Source of the DNA: an uncultured Massilia sp.
GTDB taxonomy: Bacteria > Pseudomonadota > Gammaproteobacteria > Burkholderiales > Burkholderiaceae
Direction of reading: 5' to 3'
NCBI GenBank assembly: GCA_946481275.1
Contig: CAMLMV010000005.1
Location: 124,001 to 188,000 of the forward strand
Length of the DNA stretch: 64,000 nucleotides
In this document: in pieces, positions 9,267-17,795 of the stretch
Numbering within the stretch: position 1 is the first letter of the stretch
Layout of the letters: each line of letters starts with the position of its first letter
Made by a program: the position numbers and the translations under genes
Notes under the pieces: model-generated
The model's input: only the letters and a program-made list of their open reading frames with translations
Told to the model about the DNA's origin: nothing
The model's database searches: none

Positions 9267-10633
9267 AGCGCCGGTTGTTACTGTGCGGCTGCGCCGCGCT
9301 GCTGGCCGGCTGCCGCATCCCCGTGCAGCCGCCGCCGCAGGCGACACTCGTCGTGCCGCCCGCGTGGCGGAGCGAGGTGGGGCCGGGCGCGCCCGTCGAA
9401 CGGGCCTGGTGGCACGCGTTCGCCGATCCGACGCTGGACCGCCTCGTGGCGCAGGCGCTGGAGCGCAACAACGACGTGCGCACGGCGCAGGCGCGGCTGC
9501 AGGAATACCGGGCGCGCGTCCAGGTGGCGCGCGCGGCCGAGGCGCCCACCTTGTCCGTCGGGTTCACGCCCACGCGGGCGCGCGTGATCGGGCCGTTCGG
9601 CACGCCGATCGAGACGACGTCGCTGCAGGGCGCGTTCCAGGCCGCCTACGAACTCGATCCGTTCGGCCGCACGGCCAGCCTGACGGAAGCGGCGCGCCTC
9701 GACTACGCCGCGCAGCAGGCGGCGGTTGACGCGACGGCGCTGTCGGTCGCGGCGAACACGGCGTCCGGCTATCTGAACCTGCGCGGCCTCGATGCCCAGC
9801 TGGACCTCGCGCGCGCCACGCTTGCGTCGCGCCAGCGCTCGCTGGACCTGGCGCGGCGCCAGTTCGAGGTCGGCTACAGCTCGCGCCTGGAATTGTCGCA
9901 GGCGGAGGCGGAATATCGCGCGACGGCCGCCGTCGTGCCGCAACTGGAACGGGCGATCGCGCAGCAGGAGAATGCGCTCGACATCCTCACCGGCGCCAAT
10001 CCCGGTCCCGTCGGACGCGGATTGGCGCTCGCTCGCCTGAGCGCACCCGCGATCCGGCCCGGGCTGCCGTCCGAACTGCTGCGCCGGCGGCCCGACATCG
10101 CCTCGGCCGAACGCACGCTCGCCGCGGCCGATGCGAGCCTCGCGGCCGCGCGCGACCAGATGCTGCCGTCGTTGCGCCTGACGGCGTCGCTGGGCGCGTA
10201 TGCGAACGATTTGCCGACGTTGCTGTCATCCCCGACGACGCTGTGGAGCGTGGGCGGCAGCGTGCTGGCGCCGCTGTTCGACGGAGGCCGGCTGCGCGCC
10301 CAGGCCGGGATCAGCGCCTCGCTGCGCGACCGCGCCGTGTTCGCGTACGAAGCTGCCGTGCGCAACGCGTTCGCCGACACGGAGAACGCCTTGACGGCCG
10401 TGCAACGCCTGCGCGAGCAGCTGGACGAGGCCGAGGCGCGCCGTGCGGCCGCGAGCGAAGTGCTGAGGATCGCCCACAACCGCTACCGCAACGGCTATTC
10501 GTCGTACCTGGAAGAGCTGGACGCCCAGCGCAACGCCTTCAGCGCGGAGAACGCCGCGCTGCAGCTGCGCGCCGCCTGGCTGCAGGCCCACGTCGACCTG
10601 TACCGCGCGCTGGGCGGGGGCTGGCAGCAATGA
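9263..10633 (+). CDS. outer-membrane efflux lipoprotein, NodT/OprM family
   Basis: A 456-residue outer-membrane channel. The N-terminus is a lipoprotein signal with lipobox LLAGC (Cys17), followed by a Pro-rich linker and the duplicated TolC-type fold (two repeats, each with a long coiled coil and QAEAEYRATAAVVPQLERAIAQQENALDIL-like helices). It completes the tripartite pump with the two preceding genes. Confidence 0.92.
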   Translation: MKRRLLLCGCAALLAGCRIPVQPPPQATLVVPPAWRSEVGPGAPVERAWWHAFADPTLDRLVAQALERNNDVRTAQARLQEYRARVQVARAAEAPTLSVGFTPTRARVIGPFGTPIETTSLQGAFQAAYELDPFGRTASLTEAARLDYAAQQAAVDATALSVAANTASGYLNLRGLDAQLDLARATLASRQRSLDLARRQFEVGYSSRLELSQAEAEYRATAAVVPQLERAIAQQENALDILTGANPGPVGRGLALARLSAPAIRPGLPSELLRRRPDIASAERTLAAADASLAAARDQMLPSLRLTASLGAYANDLPTLLSSPTTLWSVGGSVLAPLFDGGRLRAQAGISASLRDRAVFAYEAAVRNAFADTENALTAVQRLREQLDEAEARRAAASEVLRIAHNRYRNGYSSYLEELDAQRNAFSAENAALQLRAAWLQAHVDLYRALGGGWQQ

Positions 10634-10652
10634 CAACCATGGAGGAGGGAAC

Positions 10653-11267
10653 ATGATCAAGATCGGAATCATCGTCGGGAGCACCCGGCCGGGCCGCAAG
10701 GCGCTGGACGTGGCGCGCTGGGTACTGGACATCGCGGGCATGCGTGCGGACGCCGTGTTCGAGCTGGTCGACATCCAGGATTTCAACCTGCCGCTGCTGG
10801 ACGAGCCGGTGCCGCCATCGCTGGGGCAGTATTCCCAGCCGCACACCAAGGCCTGGGCCGCCGCCATCGCCGGCTTCGACGGCTTCGTGTTCGTCACGCC
10901 GGAGTACAACCACGGCACGTCCGGCGCGCTGAAAAACGCCATCGATTTCCTGTACAAGGAGTGGAATAACAAGGCCGCGGGATTCGTCGGCTACGGCAGC
11001 GCGGGCGGCTCGCGCGCCATCGAGAGCCTGCGCCTCGTGATGGGCGAGCTGATGGTGGCCGACGTGCGCGCGCAGGTGATGCTGTCGCTGCGTACCGACT
11101 TCGAGAATTACACGACCTTCAATCCGGCCGGGCACCACGAGCAGTCCGTGGATGCGATGCTGGACCAGGTCGTGGCGTGGAGCCGGGCGCTCAGGACGTT
11201 GCGGCCGGATGCGCCTGTCACGTCTGCGGATGCGCCGCAGGCTGGCCAGCGCATGGGCAGCCAGTGA
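10653..11267 (+). CDS. NADPH-dependent FMN reductase / flavodoxin-fold quinone reductase
   Basis: A 204-residue flavoprotein of the NADPH-dependent FMN reductase family. The N-terminal phosphate-binding loop GSTRPGRKA binds FMN, and the conserved PEYNHGTSGALKNAIDFL motif contacts the isoalloxazine ring. It starts 19 bases after the efflux lipoprotein gene behind GGAGGG, so it is probably the last gene of the MarR-controlled operon. It may detoxify quinone- or nitro-type compounds exported by the pump, which is inference. Confidence 0.87.
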   Translation: MIKIGIIVGSTRPGRKALDVARWVLDIAGMRADAVFELVDIQDFNLPLLDEPVPPSLGQYSQPHTKAWAAAIAGFDGFVFVTPEYNHGTSGALKNAIDFLYKEWNNKAAGFVGYGSAGGSRAIESLRLVMGELMVADVRAQVMLSLRTDFENYTTFNPAGHHEQSVDAMLDQVVAWSRALRTLRPDAPVTSADAPQAGQRMGSQ

Positions 11268-11298
11268 TCGTTTGGCGGCGGCGTTACAATCGCCGCCC

Positions 11299-11904
11299 AT
11301 GACTGATTTATCACCATCCACCAAGCGCGCCACGTGCGCCGCCTGCCTGCGCGCGCAGAGCGCCTGCATCTGCCACTGGGTGCGGCCGCTGTCCAGCCGC
11401 GTCGACCTGTTGATCCTGCAACATCCGCTCGAGGTGCGCAATGCCAAGAACAGTGCGCGGCTGCTGCATCTCTGTTTACCTGGCAGCCGCCTCGAAGTGG
11501 GCGAGGCGTTTCCTGATTTGCACGCGCTGTTGTACGCGGATGGGCGCCTGCCGGTGCTCTTGTATCCCGCAACACCCGGCTTGGCGCCGCCCGTACTCGA
11601 ACCCTTGCCGCCGGAGCGGCTGCGTCTCGTCGTACTGGACGCCACGTGGCGCAAGAGCCGCAAGATGCTTCACGTAAATCCGGAGCTGCAACGTCTGCCC
11701 CGGTTGGCGCTGCACGACGTACCGGCGTCGGCTTATCGGATTCGCAAGGCGCACGCGCCGCACCAGTTGTCGACCTTGGAAGCGGCCGCGCTGGCGCTGG
11801 CCCAGATGGAGGACGACGCCGACCGATACCGGCCTCTGCTGCAGGCTTTTGACGGTTTTGTGCAACAACAAGCTGCTCTTTTTTTGTGCTTGAACCCATC
11901 CTGA
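11299..11904 (+). CDS. tapT: DTW-domain tRNA aminocarboxypropyltransferase
   Basis: A 201-residue DTW-domain protein. Members such as E. coli TapT transfer the aminocarboxypropyl group of SAM to uridine in the tRNA variable loop (acp3U). The family signature is seen as LDATWRKSRKML, and the N-terminus has the usual Cys cluster (CAACLRAQSACIC), probably binding zinc. The family-typical length and full motif support an active enzyme. The start at 11299 avoids overlap with the reductase gene. The last bases of the gene contain the -35 box of the next gene's promoter. Confidence 0.85.
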   Translation: MTDLSPSTKRATCAACLRAQSACICHWVRPLSSRVDLLILQHPLEVRNAKNSARLLHLCLPGSRLEVGEAFPDLHALLYADGRLPVLLYPATPGLAPPVLEPLPPERLRLVVLDATWRKSRKMLHVNPELQRLPRLALHDVPASAYRIRKAHAPHQLSTLEAAALALAQMEDDADRYRPLLQAFDGFVQQQAALFLCLNPS

Positions 11905-11918
11905 CATCGGCGTACTAT
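11890..11918 (+). promoter_or_regulatory. sigma-70 promoter for the radical SAM gene
   Basis: TTGAAC at 11890-11895 and TACTAT at 11913-11918 are spaced by exactly 17 bases. The -10 hexamer abuts the LexA box. The -35 lies inside the end of tapT, so the radical SAM gene can be transcribed independently. Confidence 0.65.
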
Positions 11919-11937
11919 ACTGTATAAACATACAGTA
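11918..11937. promoter_or_regulatory. LexA (SOS) box
   Basis: TACTGTATAAACATACAGTA matches the gamma/betaproteobacterial LexA operator CTGT-N8-ACAG in full, with extended TA/TA ends. It begins at the last base of the -10 box and ends 15 bases before the GTG start of the radical SAM gene, a position that would block transcription. Strong sequence support; LexA binding itself is inferred. Confidence 0.85.
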
Positions 11938-11952
11938 CTTAAGGAGCGCCGT

Positions 11953-13167
11953 GTGAATCGGGTCAACAAAGCAAACGCAAGTCGGGCGGTCAGCCAGGTG
12001 ATGTTGCCGTTCCCGCAAAAGTCCGCCGAGGTCGTGCCCCTAAGTGGGCCAATGAGCGGGCCGTTGAAAGGTCGTGGCGCCGTCACCAATATTCAAGGCC
12101 GGTACGAAGTGAACGGCCGCGAGCGGTTCGACGACGGCTGGACCGTGCCAGGCGTAAAGGACGAGGCACCGGCGCCCCTGAAGACGACCGTCACGGACGA
12201 GATCGCGAAATCGATCCTCAGCCGCAACACGTCGCCCGACATCCCGTTCAGCGTGTCGCTGAACCCGTACCGTGGCTGCGAGCACGGCTGCATCTACTGC
12301 TTCGCGCGGCCCACGCACGCCTATCTCGGCCTGTCGCCGGGCCTGGATTTCGAGAGCCGTTTGTACGCCAAGGTGAACGCGGCCGACCTGCTGCGGCGCG
12401 AGCTGGCGCGGCCGGGCTACGTCCCCGAAAACATCGCCATCGGCGTCAACACCGACGCCTATCAACCGTGCGAGCGCGAGCGCCGCCTCACGCGCGAGGT
12501 GCTGGAAGTGCTGGGCGAGTGCAACCACCCGTACGGCCTGATCACGAAGTCGTCGCTGATCGAGCGCGACATCGACCTGATCGCGCCGATGGCCGAGAAG
12601 GGCCTGGCCTGCGCCGCGATCACGTTGACGACGCTGGATGGCGAAATCTCGCGCACGCTCGAGCCCCGCGCGGCCGCGCCCGCCCGCCGCCTGCGCGCGA
12701 TCCGCACGCTGACGGAAGCCGGCATCCCCGTCAGCGTGAGCGTCGCGCCGATCATCCCGTTCATCACGGAACCGGAAATCGAGCGCATCCTGGAAGCGGC
12801 GAAGGACGCCGGCGCCGTCGGCGCCCACTACACGGTGCTGCGCATGCCGTGGGAAGTGAACCCGCTGTTCCAGCAATGGCTGCACGCCCACTTCCCCGAC
12901 CGTGCCCAGCGCGTGATGAACCGCATCCGCGACATGCGCGGCGGCAAGGACTACGACAGCGACTTCAGCAAGCGCATGACGGGAGAGGGCATCTGGGCCG
13001 ACCTGATCCGCCAGCGCTTCACGAAGGCCGTCAAGCGCCTCGGCATGGATGGCTATATGGGACGCTTCCACAAGTTGGACAGCTCGCAGTTCAAGCGGCC
13101 GCTCGTGGTGCCGAAGACGATCGTCAAGCCGGCCAGCGCGGCGGCGGCGCAGATGGATCTGTTTTAA
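11953..13167 (+). CDS. PA0069-type radical SAM protein, predicted SOS gene
   Basis: A 404-residue radical SAM enzyme. The iron-sulfur cysteines are C109, C113 and C116 in GCEHGCIYC, followed by FARPTHAYLGLSPG, the signature of the PA0069/Rv2578c (spore photoproduct lyase-like) group. It starts at GTG with AAGGAG upstream. The LexA box in front predicts induction by DNA damage. From memory, the Pseudomonas aeruginosa homologue PA0069 is also in the LexA regulon. A role in DNA repair or tolerance is therefore plausible, but the reaction is unknown. It ends convergent with the GNAT gene with a 4-base overlap. Confidence 0.88.
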   Translation: MNRVNKANASRAVSQVMLPFPQKSAEVVPLSGPMSGPLKGRGAVTNIQGRYEVNGRERFDDGWTVPGVKDEAPAPLKTTVTDEIAKSILSRNTSPDIPFSVSLNPYRGCEHGCIYCFARPTHAYLGLSPGLDFESRLYAKVNAADLLRRELARPGYVPENIAIGVNTDAYQPCERERRLTREVLEVLGECNHPYGLITKSSLIERDIDLIAPMAEKGLACAAITLTTLDGEISRTLEPRAAAPARRLRAIRTLTEAGIPVSVSVAPIIPFITEPEIERILEAAKDAGAVGAHYTVLRMPWEVNPLFQQWLHAHFPDRAQRVMNRIRDMRGGKDYDSDFSKRMTGEGIWADLIRQRFTKAVKRLGMDGYMGRFHKLDSSQFKRPLVVPKTIVKPASAAAAQMDLF

Positions 13168-13718
13168 ACGTTCGCCGTCGCGTCCGACGGCGTCAGCGAC
13201 AGCACGTGCGCCGCGACCGGGCGCCCGTGCAGGTTGAGGCGGTTGCGTGCAAGGCATTCGTGGACGGCCCCGGCCTTGCGGGCGACGCCGAGGCTGGGCA
13301 GGTTGCCGTCCGCGACGACGATCTCGACCCTTGACTGGCCCAGGTGCTCGAACGCATGACGCGACAGTGCCCGGATGGCCGCCAGTGCCGCGCCCCGGCC
13401 CTGGGCCGAGCCGCGGACCCAGTAGCCAAGGTTGCAGAAGCCGTGCAGGCGGTTGAACTGGTTCAGGCCGGCCGCGCCGACGTAGCGTTGCCCGTCCGGC
13501 TCGAAAATGCCGAACTCGTGCGCGCTGCCGTCGGCCCGCGCGGCATCGCAGAACGCGATCCATGCCAGCGCGTCGGCATCGTCGTAGGCGGCATGGGCCC
13601 AGGGCATCCACGGACCGAGGCTCGCCATCGATTCGCGGACGGCGGCCGCCATCGTCGGCGCGTCGTCCGGGACGAGGGCGCGCAGCAGGAAACCGTTGGC
13701 GTGGATGGGCTGTGTCAT
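13164..13718 (-). CDS. GNAT N-acetyltransferase, RimJ/RimL type
   Basis: A 184-residue acetyltransferase of the RimJ/RimL (ribosomal protein or small-molecule N-acetyltransferase) class. It shows the N-terminal FLLRALVPDDAPTM strand, the central GYWVRGSAQGRGAALAAIRAL acetyl-CoA loop (Q/RxxGxG/A form) and the late VADGNLPSLGVARKAGAVHEC motif. The start at 13718 is the first Met of the conserved fold; an upstream in-frame extension has no family resemblance. The acceptor substrate is unknown. Confidence 0.82.
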   Translation of the reverse strand: MTQPIHANGFLLRALVPDDAPTMAAAVRESMASLGPWMPWAHAAYDDADALAWIAFCDAARADGSAHEFGIFEPDGQRYVGAAGLNQFNRLHGFCNLGYWVRGSAQGRGAALAAIRALSRHAFEHLGQSRVEIVVADGNLPSLGVARKAGAVHECLARNRLNLHGRPVAAHVLSLTPSDATANV

Positions 13719-13800
13719 GTCGGCATGATAACCGGTCAGTTGTCGCGATGCAGGCTCTCGGCTACGATTGCGTTCTTTTTCAGCAATCGGCAGGCAGGGT

Positions 13801-14346
13801 ATGGTGGAGCAGGGCAGTGCGGTGCAGCGCGTCGTCTTCGTGGGCGCGGAATCGACGGGCAAGTCGACGTTGTCCGAATACCTGGCGCGTGCCTACGAGA
13901 CGGTCGCGGTGCCCGAGATCGGCCGCTTCATCTGGGAAGAAAAACAGGGCAGGCTGGGGCCGGACGACTACGTCGAGATCGCCGTCAAGCATCGCGCCGC
14001 GGAGGACGCCGCGATGGTGCAGGCGCGGCGCTGGCTGTTCGTCGACACGAATGCGCTGACGACGCTGCTGCTGGGCATCGAGTTCCACCAGGTCGGCGAT
14101 CCGCCGCCGGCCGAGCTGCTGCGCTGCGCCGACGAGTGCAGGGCCCGCTATGCGCACACCTTCGTCTGCGCCGATGACATTCCGTACGAAGAACAGGACG
14201 TGCGCGAGAACGAGGCGTGGCGCGGGCGCATCCAGCGACTCGTGCTGAAGGATCTCGACGCCCGCCGCATCCCGTACACGGTCTTACAGGGCAGCGTGGA
14301 AGAGCGGGCGCGTCAGGTGCGGCGTGTGCTCGATAAGGCTGCTTAG
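13801..14346 (+). CDS. NadR-like AAA/P-loop nucleoside kinase
   Basis: A 181-residue P-loop protein with Walker A GAESTGKST at residues 15-23, followed by SEYLARAYETVAVPEIGRFIWEE, the typical pattern of the NadR C-terminal ribosylnicotinamide kinase domain. There is no helix-turn-helix and no nucleotidyltransferase domain, so it corresponds to the kinase portion only. It may phosphorylate nicotinamide riboside in NAD salvage; other nucleoside kinase roles are possible. Its stop overlaps the convergent dgt stop by 4 bases. Confidence 0.72.
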   Translation: MVEQGSAVQRVVFVGAESTGKSTLSEYLARAYETVAVPEIGRFIWEEKQGRLGPDDYVEIAVKHRAAEDAAMVQARRWLFVDTNALTTLLLGIEFHQVGDPPPAELLRCADECRARYAHTFVCADDIPYEEQDVRENEAWRGRIQRLVLKDLDARRIPYTVLQGSVEERARQVRRVLDKAA

Positions 14347-15677
14347 ACGATCGTGCCCGGCAGTTCGATGCCGTGCAGGCGCCGGAACAGCTTCAGCGCG
14401 AACCCGTCCGTCATCCCGGAAATATAGTCGGTGGCCCCGAGCAGGCGCGCGTACGGCGTCGCGCCGCGGCTGAATTGCTGCGGGATGATTTGCGCGATCT
14501 TGCGGTCGGCTGCCGTCCGGTCTCCTTCCGGCTTGACGAGCGCCGGCACGATCTTCCCGAGCAGGCCGCCAAGGATCTCGAAGCCGGCCGCCTCGATCTG
14601 CAGCACGGACGGCGTCGCATAGATGCGCTCGCGCGACAGCCGTGCGATCGCCTTCAGCTCGGGCGCGAAGCGCGACGCGCCGGCGAGGTCCTGTTCGAAC
14701 CGGCCTGCCATGATGGCGTCGTAAGACTCACGGAACACCTCCAGCGCGGCGCCGATGAGATGGCCGATGGCGCGGGCGCGCAGGTATTCCACGCGGCCCG
14801 TGTCGTCTGCCAGCTGCCGGTACGACGGGCTCTCGGCCGCACTGTCCGGAAAGGCGAGGGGCCATAGCAGCGCCCGCGCTTCGTCGAAGGACACGCGACC
14901 CAGCCGGTGGCCGTCTTCCAGGTCGACGATGCCGTAGCAGATGTCGTCCGCGGCCTCCATCACGAAGGCGAGGGGATGGCGCGTCCAGGCGCCCGGGCTC
15001 TTGCGCACGAGGCCGACCTGGGTGGCGACCCGTTCGGCCGTCGCCGCGTCGTCCGCGAAGTAGCCGAATTTCTTCTCGCTGATCTTGTCCTTCGCCGACG
15101 GCAGGTCGGAGGCGCGCGGATATTTCATGAACGCCGCGAGCACGGCATAGGTGAGCTGGAAGCCGCCATGGTCGACGGCATTCTGCAGGCGGGTGACGAG
15201 GCGAAAGCCCTGGGCATTACCCTCGAAACGCAGGAAATCCTGGCGTTCGCGCTCGGTCAGGTCCACGAGCCAGTGCTGCGCGTGCTCGGCGAACCACGAC
15301 TGGATCGCGGCCTCGCCCGAGTGGCCGAACGGCGGGTTGCCGATGTCGTGGGCGAGGCAGGCGGCGGCCACGATACTGCCGAAATCCTGCGGCGCCATCG
15401 ACAGCGCGGGTTCGCGCTCCTTGATGAATTCGCCGCACAGCATGCCCAGCGAGCGCCCCACCGACGACACCTCGATGCTGTGCGTGAGGCGCGTGCGCAC
15501 GTAATCGCTGTCCGACAGCGGAAACACCTGCGTCTTGTCCTGCAGGCGCCGGAACGCGCTCGAATACACGAGCCGGTCCCAGTCGCGCATGTATTCCGTA
15601 CGGCTGCCGCCGTCGCCCCGGTCGTCCTCGCGGCCCAGGCGCATCGTCGACACCAGGCGGTCCCATTCCATTGGCAT
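14343..15677 (-). CDS. dgt: deoxyguanosinetriphosphate triphosphohydrolase (dGTPase)
   Basis: A 444-residue HD-domain dNTP triphosphohydrolase. It hydrolyses dGTP (and often other dNTPs) to deoxynucleoside and triphosphate. Metal ligands are seen as H66 in RTRLTHSIEVSSVG and H110-D111 in CLAHDIGNPPFGHSGE, with the long helical domain expected for the family. The start at 15677 follows GGAGAG at 5 bases; an ATG 12 bases upstream is possible but less well placed. It is read divergently from the PadR gene with about 115 bases between. Confidence 0.93.
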   Translation of the reverse strand: MPMEWDRLVSTMRLGREDDRGDGGSRTEYMRDWDRLVYSSAFRRLQDKTQVFPLSDSDYVRTRLTHSIEVSSVGRSLGMLCGEFIKEREPALSMAPQDFGSIVAAACLAHDIGNPPFGHSGEAAIQSWFAEHAQHWLVDLTERERQDFLRFEGNAQGFRLVTRLQNAVDHGGFQLTYAVLAAFMKYPRASDLPSAKDKISEKKFGYFADDAATAERVATQVGLVRKSPGAWTRHPLAFVMEAADDICYGIVDLEDGHRLGRVSFDEARALLWPLAFPDSAAESPSYRQLADDTGRVEYLRARAIGHLIGAALEVFRESYDAIMAGRFEQDLAGASRFAPELKAIARLSRERIYATPSVLQIEAAGFEILGGLLGKIVPALVKPEGDRTAADRKIAQIIPQQFSRGATPYARLLGATDYISGMTDGFALKLFRRLHGIELPGTIV

Positions 15678-15731
15678 CCATCTCTCCATAACTATTTCGG
15701 CGGCCCAGTGTAGCGCGTTCGCACAAATAAA

Positions 15732-15780
15732 AAGTTGACAGTATCAACTTTCATGTATATCTTAAGATGTATCTTACGAT
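15732..15780. promoter_or_regulatory. promoter and two-type operator region of the His-rich PadR gene
   Basis: The -35 TTGACA (15735-15740) lies inside a perfect 7-bp inverted repeat with 5-base spacer, AAGTTGACAGTATCAACTT (15732-15750). With 17-base spacing the -10 is TATCTT (15758-15763), which lies in a second element: ATCTTAAGAT (15759-15768, perfect palindrome) and ATCTTACGAT (15771-15780, one mismatch), two bases apart. Both elements would cover the promoter. Autorepression by the PadR protein is the simplest reading. Confidence 0.6.
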
Positions 15781-15794
15781 ATAAGGAAGCGATC

Positions 15795-16481
15795 ATGCCA
15801 CACCACCATCCACATCCACATCACCATCACCATCACCACCACCATCATCACGACCACGAGCACGCAGGGTTCGCGCCGCACCACCGGCACGGCCCCGGCG
15901 GTCCCGGCGGCCACCATGGCCGGGGCCGCGGTCCGGGCGGATTCGGCTTTTCCGACGACGGCGGCCTGCCGCGCGGACGCAAGCTGTCGTCGGACGACCT
16001 GCAATTGCTGCTGCTGGCCCTCATCGCCGAACAGCCGAGCCATGGCTACGAGCTCATCAGGGCATTGGAAACGCGCTCCGGCGGTTTCTACGTGCCGAGC
16101 CCCGGCATGATGTATCCGGCGCTCGCCGCGATGGAAGACCTGGGCTGGGTGACCATCGAGCTCGAAGGCACGCGCAAGCGCTATGCGCTGTCCGACGACG
16201 GCCGCGCCCACCTGGACGCGAACCGCGAACACGTCGACATGCTGCTCGCCCGGCTGCAGGAAGCCGCGCGCAAGATGGAGCTGATGCGCAGCGCGCTCGC
16301 CGAAGGGGAAGAGGGACCGGGCGGACGTGGTCCGTTCAGCGCCGAATTGCACGACGCGCGTCACGCGCTCAAGCGCGCACTGGCGTCGCGGGCCGGCGCG
16401 TCCGCCGAGGAGCAGCAGCGCATCGCCGCGATCCTGGCGCGGGCGGCGGTCGAGATCGAGCAGGGCGGCGGCGAAGGCTGA
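15795..16481 (+). CDS. His-rich PadR-family regulator, YqjI-like (predicted metal sensor)
   Basis: A 228-residue regulator. The first 32 residues contain 20 His, including a run of 11, followed by a Gly/Arg-rich linker to ~60. The PadR winged helix (DLQLLLLALIAEQPSHGYELIRAL ... PSPGMMYPALAAMEDLGWV) spans ~75-150 and a helical dimerisation tail follows. E. coli YqjI has the same plan: a His-rich N-terminus binding nickel, a PadR domain, and repression of a ferric-reductase gene. Start set by AAGGAAG. No ferric reductase is adjacent, so the target beyond itself is unknown. Confidence 0.85.
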   Translation: MPHHHPHPHHHHHHHHHHHDHEHAGFAPHHRHGPGGPGGHHGRGRGPGGFGFSDDGGLPRGRKLSSDDLQLLLLALIAEQPSHGYELIRALETRSGGFYVPSPGMMYPALAAMEDLGWVTIELEGTRKRYALSDDGRAHLDANREHVDMLLARLQEAARKMELMRSALAEGEEGPGGRGPFSAELHDARHALKRALASRAGASAEEQQRIAAILARAAVEIEQGGGEG

Positions 16482-16484
16482 CGT

Positions 16485-17642
16485 TCAGCGCGCGAGCGCG
16501 CCGGGCAGCCGTCGCGCCATGCCTCGACGCATGCGCAAGCCCGGACGCTCGACCGCCACGTACAACAGCGCTGCCACGGCCAGCGAGACCCCGTTGTACA
16601 GGGCGAACGCGGCCAGCGGCGCGTGCGCCGTCAAGTCGCCCGCCACGCCGTCGAGCCACGCGTACACCTGGCGATGCGTCAGGTACAGGCTGAACGCGAG
16701 CAGGGCAAGCGTCCGCACGCCCGGCAGCGCCCGCCGCCCGAGCGGCGTGCGCGGACTCAGCACGCCGAGCAACAGGCAGGCACAGCCGAGGGCCACGAGC
16801 GGAAAGAGAAAAACGGCGCCGCCATGGCCAAGTGGATCGACGCGCGTGGCCGCAACGAGCAGCGCCAGGCCCGCGCACAGCAGCGCCCAACCGTGCGTTA
16901 ACACGCGCGTCCACCAGGCCGGACGAAACGCGCGCAAGGCAGCGAGCAGGACCCCGGCCAGCAACCCGTCGAGCCGCGTCCACGTCGGGCTGTAGATCGT
17001 GCCGACGTAGCCCGCAACGGCGCGCGCCGCGTCGCCGCCCGGCGCGAGATGGGGTGCGATGGCATGCCGCCATTCCCAGTCGCGCAGCAGCATGCCGGCA
17101 CCGAACAGCAGGGCGGCGCCGGCGCCTGTCGCGAGCACACCCGGCATGCGTCCGCGGCGTGCCAGCCGCCACGCGGCAAGTGGAAACAGCAGGTAGAAAT
17201 GCTCTTCGACGCACAGCGACCACGCATGGGAATAGGCCCGTTGCGTGAGGTGCTCGGGCAGGACGTTCATCGTAAACGTGAGGAATTGCCAGACGGGCGG
17301 CATCGCGTCGGCTTCGCGCCATGCCGGCAGCGCGAGATAGAGCGCCAGCACCGCCAGGTAGGCCGGCAGGATGCGCCACGCCCGGCCGACGACGAAGCCG
17401 GTCCAGTCGGGCATGCGGCCTGCAGCCAGGTCGCGCAGTACCGGCCAGCCGATCATGTAGCCGCTGAGCACGAAGAACAGGTCGACGCCCATCCAGCCAT
17501 GCTGTCCGGGGCCGGGGACATCGATACCGTGGCTGGACAGGTGGTACAACATGACGATGACGATCGCGAGTGCGCGCAGCAGGTCGAGGCCGGGCGCGCG
17601 GGACGACGGCAGAGGAGGTGTGAGGGTGGGCGATGGAGGCAT
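16485..17642 (-). CDS. membrane acyltransferase 3 (OafA/YrhL type)
   Basis: A 385-residue integral membrane protein with about ten hydrophobic segments. It opens with the family signature GLDLLRALAIVIVMLYHLSSHG (catalytic-type His in MLYH), followed by GWMGVDLFFVLSGYMIG and an RAWRILPAYL motif, all typical of acyltransferase family 3. Members O-acetylate surface polysaccharides, peptidoglycan or lipids. No polysaccharide genes are adjacent, so the acceptor is unknown. It is convergent with the PadR gene, 3 bases apart. Confidence 0.88.
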   Translation of the reverse strand: MPPSPTLTPPLPSSRAPGLDLLRALAIVIVMLYHLSSHGIDVPGPGQHGWMGVDLFFVLSGYMIGWPVLRDLAAGRMPDWTGFVVGRAWRILPAYLAVLALYLALPAWREADAMPPVWQFLTFTMNVLPEHLTQRAYSHAWSLCVEEHFYLLFPLAAWRLARRGRMPGVLATGAGAALLFGAGMLLRDWEWRHAIAPHLAPGGDAARAVAGYVGTIYSPTWTRLDGLLAGVLLAALRAFRPAWWTRVLTHGWALLCAGLALLVAATRVDPLGHGGAVFLFPLVALGCACLLLGVLSPRTPLGRRALPGVRTLALLAFSLYLTHRQVYAWLDGVAGDLTAHAPLAAFALYNGVSLAVAALLYVAVERPGLRMRRGMARRLPGALAR

Positions 17643-17795
17643 GGCGCGCCAGTCTACCCGAGCGCCAGGCGCTAACGCTCAACAATCGTCACCGCTTCGC
17701 CGGAAAGTGCGTTGGCGGGCGCGCCGGGCATGCGCACGGGGCGAAACCGGTCCCCGTGAAGCAGGAACCCAGCGGCAAAAGTTAACGACGGTTAG

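Noticed and set aside
15795..15860. CAC/CAT microsatellite as a non-coding repeat
   Set aside because: The triplets are His codons of the PadR arm, in frame after a good ribosome site; a mix of CAC and CAT argues for selection on the protein.
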